NCBI GenBank assembly: GCA_022496205.1
Contig: WTXD01000020.1
Location: 124,001 to 188,000, forward strand
Source: Gloeopeniophorella convolvens
Lineage: Eukaryota > Basidiomycota > Agaricomycetes > Russulales
Length of the DNA stretch: 64,000 bases
Direction: 5' to 3'
In this document: piece by piece, positions 32,689 to 44,499 of the stretch
How positions within the stretch are numbered: position 1 is the first letter of the stretch
Layout: every line of letters starts with the position of its first letter
Notes under the pieces: model-generated
Seen by the model: only the letters and a program-made list of their open reading frames with translations
The model's database searches: none
Told to the model about the DNA's origin: nothing
Made by a program: the position numbers and the translations under genes

Positions 32689-34143
32689 ATGGCTTCAAAC
32701 GCAGCTGGACAGAGGCATAACGTTCAGCAAAGAGACGCACAGCTGAAAGCACGCTCCGCGAAGCGTAAAGGACTCTCCGAGGCCCGGCGTGCCGAGGCGG
32801 AAACACACAAAGAGGCTGTATGTCTTTTTTTCACCCCTACTGTGGCACCTCCTGAACGCACGGCACAGGGAAACGTCCACTTCCGTGCAGCAAGATATCG
32901 CAAGGCAATAGAAGAGTACAACAACGCCATCATCAAGCATGGGCCGCGTTGCGTCTATCTTTCGAATATTGCTGCAGCGTGGCTGAAGCTTGGGGAGTGA
33001 GCCCCAGACATCGTACATCTCGACGTGGAGGGGTGTCACGACTGATCGATCCAACCCACGTAGGTACGACGCTGCCGAGGAGTGCGCGAGCGCTGCACTT
33101 AGCTGTGATCCTAAGTCCATCAAGGCACGGTATCGTTGCGGGCTTGCGCGTAAGGGGAATCTCCAGCTAGCCGCAGCTGCAGTTGGTATGTCATGATACA
33201 TCCTTCTCGTACTGTGGTCTGGAGCTCACACTTGCCTTATACGTTCGCAGACTTCCGCACTGTCCTTAAGCAGGACCCCGCATCCACAGAGGCCAAGTCC
33301 GCTTTGGAGGACACACTCGCACTTATGCGCGCGCGAAACAAGGAAGATGCACCGGGCCCGAAAGCGGAGGCGCGTTTAGATGCTGATCGATCGCCTTCTC
33401 TAAACGGTGACGGGATGGCCCTTGAGTCGTTGTCTGACTCCAGTGACTGCCAGCACACGGGGAATGGGAAGCCATGTACGCGCTACAACTACGATGGATG
33501 TATGCGTGGCGCGCGGTGCAAGTTCTCCCATGCACCGGATTATGTGAGCGTGCGCGATGGGCTGTGAGTCCTTGTGGATATCTCCAAGTCGTATGTGCTC
33601 TGAGGTCTGACATCGTGCAACAGCGGGCGGAATGTCTGCCTCGACTTCCTTCTTGGCCTGTGTACGGTCTCCGACGCTCAGTGCACGTATGCACACGAGA
33701 CGACCTACCTCAGATCCGATGGCTGGTGGAACAACTCCGGAACACGGTTTATGTCTCGCTCCATTGCATCGAGGGCAGACAACGACGAACCGCCAGAGTG
33801 GTCTCTATATAGGCTCATGAAACAAGATGGCGTATTCTTATGGAACTCGCCTGGGATAGTCAAGGTTTTCGAGAAAGTCCAGGGCGCGACAAAGGGGGCT
33901 TCGGATGGCACACCAGCGTATATGCTGAGTCCGGATTGGGCGCCTAGGAGCATAGGCCGCGGCGGCGAATTGACCCACGAAGAGATACAGGAGCGTGCAG
34001 CGAGCTTGAAGAAATTGGGAATGCCGATGGCCGAAGCTGCATTGGTGAGTCGCTCGCACCTTAGCACATGGGATTAGACTCATCGATGCATATTTTCATT
34101 GTGCCAGGAAAGTATCTTCAGGGCATTGCTTCCTACCTCTTGA
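32689..34143 (+). CDS. TPR / tandem CCCH protein, copy 8
   Basis: Six exons: 32689-32817, 32869-32996, 33064-33185, 33251-33563, 33624-34044 and 34108-34143; 382 residues. Short subfamily (43-codon first exon, MASNAAGQ). TPRs HFRAARYRKAIEEYN and KARYRCGLARKGNLQL; acidic ALESLSDSSDC; fingers C-TRYNYDG-C-x5-C-x3-H (CKFSH) and C-LDFLLGL-C-x6-C-x3-H (CTYAH). Then LRSDGWWNNSG, a PPEWSLYRLM segment, FLWNSPGIV and a DGTPAYML block, which replace the IWNWPEL block of the long subfamily. A 36-nt last exon adds ESIFRALLPTS. Closest to copies 9 and 10. No clear CRE-like motif lies upstream, perhaps because the transposase remnant sits in the promoter space. Confidence 0.86.
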
Positions 34144-34654
34144 TTGGAGTCGGGCGGCATAACATATCAAACCCATCGAGGGATCTTCCTTTGCTCAGCT
34201 ACGGACTCTCTTCGAAAATTAAAGAGGGGATCGCAGTGACCCAGTGTAGTGTTTGTCAGACATCGTCTATCTATGACCATAGCGATGACCAAGAGAATCA
34301 GTGTGACGCGTACGATCGTACAATGCCATTGCGTCGGAGGGACTTGTGCGAGAAGAGAGCTCATAGGAACGTGGTCACGTGATGATGACAAGCGACGAGT
34401 TGCCTTTTGGGGGCGTCATCATTCATGCCATCAGCTGCAGCGAACACTGGCAGCGCGCACTCCAAGACACCCCATCGCCCGCCGGTAGCACATGCGGATC
34501 CCAAGCAGAAGATCGTCGCCGCAGGCGTCGCCTGAAGATATAAGAATGGCCTGGGATTGAGGTGCGCCCCATCCAACTTGACCGCGGAACTCCGTGTCAT
34601 CTTACGCTTTGGCATCGTTCTCTTCCCCTACGCTCTTACTCACAAATCACTCTT
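34144..34654. other. Spacer between copies 8 and 9
   Basis: No gene seen. It includes GTCACGTGAT near 34374-34383 and GTGACGCGTAC near 34302, which contain the same ACGCGT and CACGTG words as the upstream motifs of other copies, but further from the start. Confidence 0.4.
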
Positions 34655-36105
34655 ATGGAATCACAAGAGACTAGAAAACATCTCAATACTTCTCAAATGG
34701 AAGCACAGCTCAGGGAACGCACAGCGAAGCGCCAAGAGCGCTCTGTGTCTCGGCGCACCGAGGCGGAGAAGTACAAAGCAGCGGTATGTGCACTGCTTTG
34801 CGCTGGGGCACCTCACTGACACCGCACTACAGGGAAACGATCTTTTCCGCGCAGGAGAATATCGCAAGGCAATAAGCGAGTATAACTATGCCATCATCAA
34901 GCACGGACCGCGCTCCGTTTACCTCTCGAACACCTCTGCAGCGTGGCTGAAGCTTGGGGAGTGAGTCCAGGATGCGCTCGGTGTTTCGAGTTAGAGCGAC
35001 AGAGTCGTCGATAATTGACCTGACCTATGTAGATTCGATGCCGCCGAGAGGAGTGCAAGCGCCGCTCTTAGCTATGATCCCAAGTTCATCAAGGCGCGGT
35101 ATCGACGCGGGCTTGCTCGCAAGGGAAATCTTCAGCTTGCCGCAGCTGCTATCGGTGCGTCGTCCCGTCCCCTTATCGCTCTTGCAGCATCCGCGACTTA
35201 CCATTCAAATACGTCATGTGCAGACTTTCGCGCTGTCCTTGAGATGGATTCTGCCTCCATCGAGGCAAAGTCCGCCCTTGAGGAGACGCTCACCCTCATG
35301 CGCGCGCGCAACGAAGAAGACACCCCGCGTCCGACTCCGGGGGTGCGGACGGGTGCTACGTCCACTATAGAGGGTGACGGAATAACCCTCGAATCGCTGT
35401 CGGATTCAAGCGACTGCCAGCATGCGGGGAACGGGAAGCCGTGCCGGGACTACAACCACGACGGGTGCATGCGTGGTGCGCAGTGCGAGTTCTCGCACGC
35501 ACCGGACTATAGGAGCGTGCGCGACGGACTGTGAGCATTTTCTGTTGTCATCTCCTAGCGCCGTGTGCTTTCGGACTGATGCTGCGCTGCAGGGGGCGAA
35601 ACGTCTGTCTCGACTTCCTACTTATTCTATGCCCAGTCGCCGTCGACGAGAATTGTGTGTATGCACACGAAACGACCTACCTGCGGTCGGACGGCTGGTG
35701 GAACAACGCCTCATCGCAATTCTTGTATCGCTCCATGATATTGAGGGCGGATGAGGACAAGCCGCCGGAGCTGGCGCTGTACCGGCTCATGAATACCGAT
35801 GGTGTCTTGTGGAACTCGCCCGGCATGGTCCAGGTTTGTGAAGAAGTTACGGGGATGAAGAGAGCTTCTGATGGCACGCCCGCATATACGCTGCGAGTGG
35901 GCGGGGGATTCAGTGATACCAGTCGCTCTGATAAACTCACTCACGACGAAATCCAGGCTCGTGCACAGTACTTGAAGAAATTCGGAGAACCGATGGTTGG
36001 AGCTGCGATGGTGAGTAACCTACTCCTTGGTACATAATGCCGACCTTGCCAACGCTTATGCGCATACGTCAGGATCTCCTCAGGGTATCACTTCCCACCT
36101 CTTGA
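34655..36105 (+). CDS. TPR / tandem CCCH protein, copy 9
   Basis: Six exons: 34655-34783, 34833-34960, 35033-35154, 35224-35530, 35593-36010 and 36073-36105; 378 residues, short subfamily. TPRs LFRAGEYRKAISEYN and KARYRRGLARKGNLQL. In the second TPR the usual AAEECA(N/S) reads AAERSAS: an insertion and a nearby deletion of two bases cancel, so the frame is kept but the helix is altered. Acidic LESLSDSSDC; first finger C-RDYNHDG-C-x5-C-x3-H (CEFSH). The second finger has a wider spacing, C-LDFLLIL-C-x7-C-x3-H (CVYAH), which may still bind zinc. Then LRSDGWWNNAS, PPELALYRLM, WNSPGMV, DGTPAYTL and the last exon DLLRVSLPTS. Closest to copy 8. Confidence 0.86.
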
Positions 36106-36321
36106 TCGAGTCTACGGGCTCTTTAAAGCCTGTCTAGTTCCGTATAATTCGTAACCAACTGTACCTCTCGGCTCTCGAATCATTGTGTAATGAAGTATCT
36201 TGTCCCTATGTAACAATGGCTTCCTCGGTGATGGATTCGCAAACCACGTGAGGCGCGACCAGTCGTTATTCGTCAATGACAGAGATACAGGCTATTACTA
36301 GTTATGTTGATTCGTCAAATG

Positions 36322-38233
36322 TTAGACCAACTCGTCACCCCGCGACAGACTAGCAGTAAGTATAGGCGCAGGCTTGCGTGTGCTCCCACCCTGCAGAGCC
36401 TTTTGGCGGTCCTCCTCCCTCCTGTTCTTTGGTTCAATCCTAGCCGCAGAGATGATCTGTGCCCACGGTCCGTTGATATCGAAGGCGCTTCGGCGGTACC
36501 GCGGGGGCTGAGTGGCCTCTTGTGCGTAGAATACGGCTATAACCTCGTTATTGGGGACGAAGCGGGCCTTCAGCTCGTCCGACGCGTCCGAGGCATCGAC
36601 GTCCTTGCAGATTGCGTTCAAAATGGCCCTCAGATCGCGCTTGAGAGCCCCACTCAAATCGTCGAGCTGGCTCAGCAAGGGGAGTGCGCGGGTTAGCAGG
36701 TTGGCGCCACCGCCATCTCGAGGTGGCCTTTCTTCGATAGGTAATCGGACACGATCGCGGAGGAGGCGCCCAACTGACGCTGAAGCAGGGCGGCCTCCTC
36801 GGTTCGGGACCTTGCCATCGACCATTCCTCCACATGACGGCAGCCAGCGCCTGCACGCAATGGGCGCGGAACGCGACGCGGGGGTCGATGTCGGCGGTCC
36901 TGCTCTGCGCCACGGACCACGTCTCGGTGGATAGTGGGCCCCATTTATCGTCGGCGGTCGCCCCATCCCACTGGTCCCAGATCGCCCGGAAATGGCGTTC
37001 AGTCGAGCTTGAGAAGGACCATATCGCCCCAAGGCAGGCGGTAAGGCGGCGGCGGAGGACTCGATCCGGAAGGAGGTTGATAGAACACGTTGCAAGAAGC
37101 CGATCGGTCACGGGTGCGATTGTGGGCTCCAAATGGTCCTTGAACGCTCGGACGTCTTCGGGTTTGGATGCCCTAAAAAGACCCGGGAGGCCGTCGAGGA
37201 ATTCTTCAAGCTCTGTGTCCTCATCTAAGGAGGCCAACGTCCACTTGATAGCACGGGCGTCCATGCGCCATGAACGACCAAATGCCGTTTCTTCGAAGGT
37301 GCGGCGCATGCCGTCCTTCAACTTCTGGCGACGGGCCTTAATGGAAGAGAGCACGGCCTCGTCTTTCCGGCGGAGCCACAGGAAAATCAGAGGCAGGGAC
37401 TCTCGCACGCCCCAAAACATTGAGGTCAGCTGAGTGTGATAGGGAGTGTCGGGGAAGAGAAGAGGTAGGAACGTGATCTCGAAGTACCCCAAAACACCGA
37501 GGATGGAAAGACCGAGTTGGAGCCAGCCGAGGACGTGGTTGATCTGGAGGAGCCAATCCACGAGTCCAACGAAGAAGAGTAGGACGGAGATATGTAGGAA
37601 GACGGGGAGCGCCTCGACAGCCGTGATTAGTCTCCATTTTTGCACGCCCTCGGCGAAAAACGCCCGGATTCGGGCACGCCTGGCGGGAGCATATGGCCTG
37701 TCGATGGACTGCAAATACTTGCGGGTCCATTGTTGCATGAGCGTTGCCTGCAACGCGCAGTAAAGGCTGAAGGAAAGACTGAGGAACCACATGATGTTTA
37801 CGCGGATGGCAGATGCGGAGGGAGAGAATGTCGATTCAATCTTGTCAACGGTCAGTGAAGGTGGCGCGGTCCCGTTATCTGTGGAGAGCGCGGACAGCTG
37901 CTGGGAGATCCGCGAGAGTAACAAGTTGGTCGTCTCGGACGAGTCGGGCTGCAAGTCCTGGTAGCTGACAAGGATGAAGGATGCCACGACTGCGGAGAAT
38001 AGACCCGTCTGACAGGCGGTAGTATCAGAACATCTTATCGCGGGAAGTGAGTCGCCGATGCTCACGAATACGAGGATGCCGTCGGTGTTCCCTCTCCATC
38101 TCTCGGACTGGTCCCTATCGACCTTCTCTGCCCGGGAGAGATACAGCCCCCAGATCTTGGCAGCGGGGTCTCCATACGCCATCTGATTAATTCCCGTATT
38201 TCTGCGCTCTAGCATGCCCGGGAACGAGTCCAT
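36322..38233 (-). pseudogene. DUF6535 protein with two frameshifts
   Basis: DUF6535 proteins are abundant, uncharacterised membrane proteins of Agaricomycetes. The N-terminus has DPAAKIWGLYLSRAEK, then TGLFSAVVASFILVSYQDL, followed by hydrophobic segments likely to span the membrane (IMWFLSLSFSLYCALQATLM; LPVFLHISVLLFFVGLVDWL; LGLSILGVLGYFEITFLPLL). A 57-nt intron (38065-38009; GTGAGC...TGTCAG) splits ILVF from TGLF; it has no stop and is a multiple of three, so it is easily missed. The C-terminal half is broken twice: after ALAAVMWRNGR (near 36815) homology jumps to SRTEEAALLQRQLG in a second frame, and after GHLEMAVA (near 36708) to NLLTRALPLLSQLDDL in a third frame, which ends at 36322. 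Either a recent pseudogene or two base-call errors. Confidence 0.75.
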
Positions 38234-39847
38234 CGTCGTGGAGCGCGCATGCCCGTGACCGCCGTCTGGCGAAGCAGTGCATTAGCAACCTTGCCACATT
38301 TCAGAGAAGAGGGGCTCTTACCAAGTGGAGATTTCTCGTCGAACCTGGTGTCGAGGGTCGCCCCAGGCCGCGGAGAAGTGACAAAAGTAGGACCCGTGCT
38401 GGCCTTGGAGTCATCTGTGTCCGACCGCAGGGGCCCTGTTGAAGGAGAAATCGTGAGACTACAGCAACAGCGAATCCCCAGATACTCTCATACCATGCGG
38501 TAACGACGGCAGCGCGCTTTCGACATCGATTTGGTCTGACATAGTGTCCGGGACCCAAAGGGGAGAATGTGGGACGCTCTAGCTGTGGCGAGTACGGGGG
38601 AGGATCGAAGAAGCCAGAGGCCAGCGCGATGGCAGTTAGGTGATATATAACGATGCCACGGGCGGATTAGATCAATAAGTATGTAGCACGACATGCAAAC
38701 CTTGCGGCAGGGCAAGGCACGCATGCGGTTCGCTCGGGCGATTAGCATGAGGCCGCGGCCCACCAGCGATTCTTGCATGGAAGCGGGGGTTGTAAGCCGC
38801 TATTGACGCCCTCCATCACATACTTGACAGGACCCACGTTGACGACCGGGCGCCCACTCGAAAAGAGGATGAAAAGAGGATGCGACACTCCAGCGCCGCA
38901 GATGATGATGCCAGACAGGGCCGCCTGGGGTGCCTAAGGTGAGAAACAAAAGCATCCAGGAAGCACGAGGGAGCGCTGTAGTTGCCCAGGGTCCTGATGT
39001 GATTGTTGGGAGGGCCACATATAGGTCGGAACCGAGTTCCGTTGAGATTCTTAAGTCAGAAGCGGGCGTGAGAAGAGGCATGAGGATAGAGCTCCCACCG
39101 ACCTTTCGATGCTCTTGGTCAACGGCTTCGTGCACATGACTCTTCTACGCCGCTATTTATCCTGCAGCATGCCCCGAACCCGTGCAAGACACCATGACAC
39201 TGTTGCCCATTTAGGAACCTGCGCCGTCTTCAAGTAACGTTGCTCACGTTCTAGGATTTGCCCTAACCCTACCAGTGAGTCAGAAGACTCAGCTGGCCTT
39301 ATTGGGAGCGCACGAGGGCGCACCTGGGCGCACGCGCTGGAATGGCGTGTGCCAGCGCGGCGGGAAGGCGTAAAGTGCGTTCAGCCCAGCTGGGCCCGGC
39401 TCCGATTCGGGGATTTGGAGGGGTACGCACTGCGCAGAGCAGTTCAGCTGAATCCTCATTGCTGAATACCAGGAGGTTGACGATCTCGATAGTCGAGGAC
39501 CACGTTGAAAGTTGAAGAAACTGCGAGAACCAATCAGGATCGGCCACTGGCGAATCGGCGCTTGATTGGCATGGCCGCGGAGAGATGGAGAAAGTGAGAT
39601 GACAAATGCAGTATATTACATAATGGTAAGTCGTACGAGTTCAAGGACCTGGGTGCGGATCCCTGCGAGACGTTGTCCACGGACCACGATGCACTGCGAT
39701 ATAAATGATAGTCAAGGCAGCACGGACGCTACTTTCCTCGACTCGAGACCGCTCTGTAGACTCGAGCTTGTGTCTGCTCAGATTCATTATACTCGTACGT
39801 GCTAATATATGGGCCACCAGGGTTGCCCAAGGGACCTGCCTATCATC
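38234..39847. other. Intergenic, 1.6 kb, no gene supported
   Basis: Several open frames of 60-110 codons occur on both strands, none with a recognisable domain. No TIRs, LTRs or tandem repeats stood out. The last 200 bases serve as the upstream region of copy 10; a TGACAAATGC word lies near 39600. Confidence 0.45.
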
Positions 39848-41303
39848 ATGCCACTGGAAAGGAATCAAGCGCAGCCCAACGCCATCATGCAAATACACGA
39901 GCAGCTCAAAGCGCGCGCGATCAGTCGAGAGCGGCGTTCTGAGGCCCGCCGCGCCGAGGCGGAGAGGCATAAAGAGGCGGTACGCTCGTCGTTTGGGTCT
40001 AGCTCACTTCAAATGCCGATGTCAGGGTGCAGGGAAATGTCCTTTTCCGCGCAGAAAAATATCGCCAGGCCATAGAAGAGTATAACAATGCCATAATAAA
40101 GCACGGACCGCGCCCCGTATACCTTTCGAACATCGCTGCGGCATGGCTGAAACTCGGAGAGTACGTCTCTTGTGGATCGTGGATCCAAAAGCTCGGGGTA
40201 AAATGATGCCGACAGTCCTGGACAGATATGACGCCGCTGATGAGTGCGCAAACACTGCACTCATATATGACCCGAAGTCCATCAAGGCGCGGTTCCGCCG
40301 CGGGCTTGCGCGCAAAGGGAGCCTCCGACTCGCCGCGGCCGCCGTCGGTGCGCCAACCCATCACAGTGTGGACCGTGCGGGCGACTCACCACCGACATGT
40401 ATCTTGTGCAGATTTTCGTGCTGTCCTCGAGAAAGAGCCTGATCTAGCCGAGGCAAAGGCGGCACTTGAGGACACGCTCGTGCTCATGAGGGAGCGCAAT
40501 GAGGAAGACCACACCCCTGAACTCCCGACGACTATCAATCCGACGACTATCGATCAGTTGATACGTGTCAAGGATGACAGTAAAGCGAACGAACTCGAGT
40601 CACTGTCCGACTCGAGTGATTGCCAGCATGTCGGGAACGGGTACCCATGTTTCCGCTATAACCACAACGGATGCACACGCGGCACGCAGTGCCCCCTCTC
40701 GCACGCGCCGAACTGCAAGAGCTTACGCGACGGACTGTAAGTGCCTACCACTATCTCTGCCCTGCGTCTGCACCGACGGCTGACGGCGTTCCTCAGCGGG
40801 CGGAATGTCTGTCTCCGATTTATGCTCGGCATATGCACATACTCCGACACGCGTTGCGTGTATGCGCACGAGACAACCTATCTGCGCCCCGACGGCTGGT
40901 GGGACGACTCCTGTAAGAGGATTATGCATCGAAATATGGTCCGGAGGGCTCCCAAGGACGAAGGTCCGGAGTGGACACTATACAGGCTCATGGAACTCGA
41001 TCGGCGCTCCTTGTGGAACTCGTCGGATATGATAGGAGTATACGAGCAGGTCCGAAGCATGGCGCGCAAGCCGCTAGCATACAAACTGCGGGCAGCCGGG
41101 GATTCCCGTAGCAAGTATCGTCTCGATGTGCTGACTCAAGAGGAGTTGAACATCCGCATAGAGCATTTCAAGAGATGGGTGACGCCGATATATGAAGCTA
41201 AAGTGGTGAGTTTTCCACCCATCGCGACGGCGTGCTGAGCTGGCTTACTTATCCGCGCGCGAACCAGGATGCCATGATTACACTGTACTCTACCTTCCTT
41301 TGA
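39848..41303 (+). CDS. TPR / tandem CCCH protein, copy 10
   Basis: Six exons: 39848-39979, 40033-40160, 40226-40347, 40412-40736, 40797-41205 and 41268-41303; 383 residues. It is the last member of the array, beyond the DUF6535 gene. Exon 1 is 44 codons (MPLERNQ, then ISRERRSEARRAEAERHKE). TPRs LFRAEKYRQAIEEYN and KARFRRGLARKGSLRL; acidic ELESLSDSSDC; fingers C-FRYNHNG-C-x5-C-x3-H (CPLSH) and C-LRFMLGI-C-x6-C-x3-H (CVYAH). Then LRPDGWWDDS, GPEWTLYRLM and LWNSSDMI, and the last exon DAMITLYSTFL. The segment between the TPRs and the acidic motif carries a short internal duplication (INPTTI and TIDQL). Confidence 0.86.
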
Positions 41304-42113
41304 TGTACGTTGCATTCTTGCTGCCTTCCATTCCCTACTAATGCTCCTCGCGCTCAGAGCCGACCAAATTGTGTCGCGTCCAGCGCTTGTATGATTTCGT
41401 GCCTCTTTGATTACGACCCAGTAGACTCTCCGTTCCCAAAATCAGAGCTGTCGCGTCTTGACTTGTAACGTGCACGGTCGATGAATAGACAGGCGTGAAC
41501 ATAAGAAGAGCTTAGCCGCCAGCGCTAGGCACAATGCGAGCGGGTGGCGCACCTGCTGTTTCGTGTACGGCTGGCATCCTGACTCCCGGGGAGCACTGTG
41601 GTGCCAGAGGTGGTCTCGGGTCCATGGGAGGATCTGTGCGCAATGTCATATGAAGTGACAAATGAGCGCCGCTGAGGATTTGACCTTCTCTATGTGACTG
41701 GACATGGACACAGGCTGTGCTGCTTTGTAGTTTAGGTCGTTGAAGTGGCAGTGCGTTAGCGTTTAAAGATTTGGGCGCCTCCTCCATTGTGCAGATGTTT
41801 GATCCGTGGCGAGCGCATGGGCGACGCCCTGAGACGTCGGGTCGATGCCACGTTCGACGTCGTGGAGCATGAATGGAGTCATTGTGCAGTACGCAGTGGA
41901 CCGGTGCCAACACCGCCATTTGGGTTGGAGGGACACCGGGAACCTCGTGGCCGGGGTCCGCCGGAGTGGAATGTGGCGGTGGGCCGGCCGTGGCCCGTGG
42001 CTATAACATCACCTCTCCTGCCCAGGGTCGCCCATCCAGATCATCATTCACCACCATCTGCATTTTCTAAATCACGCAAGTACACCACTCCTAGGAATCG
42101 TACTACCACCACA
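41304..42113. other. Intergenic before the PIN-like gene
   Basis: About 800 bases without a supported gene. This is probably the terminator of copy 10 and promoter of the PIN-like gene. Confidence 0.45.
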
Positions 42114-43450
42114 ATGACGGAAACCAAGGTGAGTATCTCTTGCTCTGATGGTGGGGCGTTGTACTCAGCCGGTGGTGACGCACGCAGGGGCCCGCCAACA
42201 AGCTCGCCATGTCGCGCGCGCTCGGCGCAGCGTTCCTTACGCATCAGGTTGAACAGCTTGAGAAATCTGTAGCTGAGCCTCGCGCGTGGCGGGATCGCCC
42301 GCGCGCACACCCTACCGAGAAGCGCTCAGGTGCCCAGCAGCAACAGCGGCTTCCGGTCGGGGGCATCAGGTTTACGACTGCGGCGACACGCAAGCGCGGG
42401 GAGGAGACAGCGCAGAGGAAGGCAGTGCCGGCGAAGGATGCGGACGTTGTGATCGTCGATGCGAGCGTGCTGGTTAATGCGTTGGGGCAGGTCAGGAAGT
42501 GGTGCAGGGATGGCCAGGAGGAAATCATCATTGTTCCGCTCGAAGGTGCGCCCTTGTTCCGTTCATATTTGGCGACGTCGGTAGCGGGCGGGCTGGTCGG
42601 AGACGTGCGGCGCTGCTGGTACGTGCGTGCGGCGTTGAGGCGCCCCCAGATAACAGCATCCGGACCGTTAGGGCGCCCGTGCGTCCCGCCCGCGCATGTT
42701 TGTGGAGCACCACCACGCCGCCCGCGCATCCAGCTACAGCTGCCCTTGTCCCCAGCCCTGCAACGCCCGCCTCGCCTCGCCACTCACACACGCGCTAACG
42801 CACACCCTGTACCACCAGCGCTTAACACGCTCGACCTGCTCAAAAAGGGCTCTACGCCGCTCGCCCAGCGCGCGCGCGCAGCTTCCCGCGTCCTCGAGTC
42901 ACAGGTCGGCGCGAACCCGCGCGTCCGCGTCCAGCAAGACACTGCATTCGTGCTCTGGGACGCGATCGCGTTCGCCGATGCCGATGGCGGCACCGCTGCG
43001 GCGCTGCAGCCATCGCCCGAGTGGGTCCGCCGCACGATCTGCTGTGCGCAGTGGGAGACCACGCATGCCGACCCGGCACGCCCGCGCGTCGTCCTCGCCA
43101 CGCTCGCGCCGCCGCCTGCGCCGCAGTCCGCCCCGCCGGTCCCGCCGCCCGCGAACAAGCACGAGCTGCGCGCGGCGGGCGCGCTCGTCGCGCACTGGGC
43201 GCGGCGCGCGGGACTTGCGGTGCTCGCAGTGCCGTCTAGCGCAGACACACCGCACGGCCGCACGTCTCCTGATGAGCGCCGCGCGCCGCCGCCGCAGTTC
43301 CAGAGTCGCGGCAAGGGCGGCGCGGGGAAGGGCCCTGGCGCGGGCGGGATGGTCGAGCGCCCGCCGGCGGTGCGCACGATGATGGAGGTCGTCGCGCAGC
43401 CGAGCCGCGTCGTGCGCGTGCTCGCACGCGGGGAGAAGCTCGATCCGTAA
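42114..43450 (+). CDS. PIN-domain-like protein
   Basis: Three exons: 42114-42128, 42188-42545 and 42819-43450; 334 residues. The first intron is 59 nt (GTGAGT...CGCAG). The second is long at 273 nt, GC-rich, and joins IIIVPLEA to LNTLDLLKKG. Residues about 75-145 look like a PIN-type nuclease fold: DVVIVDASVLVNAL (likely metal-binding Asp), RKWCRDGQEEIIIVPLEALNTLD, then QRARAASRVLESQV. Related fungal PIN proteins are predicted RNases or inactive relatives of NMD factors; which applies is not clear. The C-terminal half is Ala/Pro/Arg-rich with a conserved end (MMEVVAQPSRVVRVLARG). Three partial copies follow downstream, each with the same 3' flank, so this is probably the parent of a segmental duplication. 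Confidence 0.72.
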
Positions 43451-43484
43451 GCCGTGCCGCACGCACGTACACAATCTCTATCCG

Positions 43485-44499
43485 AGGTGCGTTGTGTCTC
43501 CCCGATGCACCACGAGGGCGGCAAGCTCGAGGCTAATGCCGTCACAGAACAGACAGGATCAGTGCAGTCTGCTAGATGCTCCGCCGGACGCTCCGCGGCG
43601 CCCGTTCCCAACCCGTTTTTCCTGTGCCCGCGGACCCGGCCCGTGGTCCCGCGTAGTAGAAGTTGTCCGAGCGCCGTGCGCGCATTCGTCTGTCCGCCGC
43701 CTCCCTGCTTCGTCGCCCGGCCATCCACCCACCTACGTCCCGGTTTCGTCGGTTGTCTCGTCGCCGCCCAGAACCAATTATAACCAGTTACCAGTCAAGC
43801 CAGTTGCGATGCGATATACGATATGTCTCGAGCCCGGATCTCCGTCCTCTTCTTCCCTATTTCCGCTCTTACGTGAGTGCTTCTTTCTTGTTTATGCCCC
43901 AGTACATGTTCTAGGTTGAGGTGGCATGGCTTTGTAAGTAGTTGTCGTCATATGCGTCGTATGGATATGGTTTCTTGGTTTCATGTCACGAGCAAGAGCG
44001 CCTATGGCGGGCGGGATTTGCCGGCTTCCATCAAGAACCGTCCTCACTCGCCCCTTGTCCGGCCAAAGAGATCGGAAGGCCCCCAAATCGACTCGGCATG
44101 CGTCGACCCGCTCATGCGAAATAGTCTTATCATTTTTGGCGCTTAACAAAGGTGCGTACATTGAGTATAAATATGCATTCAAATAATCGTCTAAGCCCAG
44201 ATATATCCTACCGTTCTATACGATGAGTTGACCACCGCATCATACTGAGCAGGCCAATAAAATTATAGAAGGTACACGAACCCATCAGCAAACTACAGTA
44301 AGGTGTACGCGGAGGCTAACTCGGGCACTTGACAGAGAGCGACCGATCGGCCGTAACAAGTTCGTCCGCGCGTCCAACCTTCTGCGCACAAACCAAGAAA
44401 GAAGCTTTCCTCAACGTATACTGCCAGGTAGATGGTATCTGTAAGCCGTGTGCTCGCAAGTTATGATGCATAATGGCTCACCACCTGGCGTATCCTACC
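43485..44499. repeat. Duplicated module, unit 1
   Basis: Noncoding flank shared by units at 46455-47560 and 50690-51687: a CAG(A)ACAGA...TGCTCCGCCGGACGCTCCGCGG stretch (split by differences), a TTGCGATGCGATATACGATA segment, an ACGTGAGTGCTTCTTTCTTG segment and a CGTCATATGCGTCGTATG segment, followed by the 3' flank of the C2H2 gene. It has no coding frame of its own. Confidence 0.75.

Noticed and set aside
39254..39270. CCCTAACCCTACC, a telomere-like word
   Set aside because: Only about two units and no neighbouring repeats; chance is enough.
42784..43728. Long minus-strand frame (314 codons) opposite the PIN-like gene
   Set aside because: It is the GC-rich shadow of exon 3; its composition is Arg/Ala/Gly/Ser without any domain, and the plus strand has conserved family sequence.
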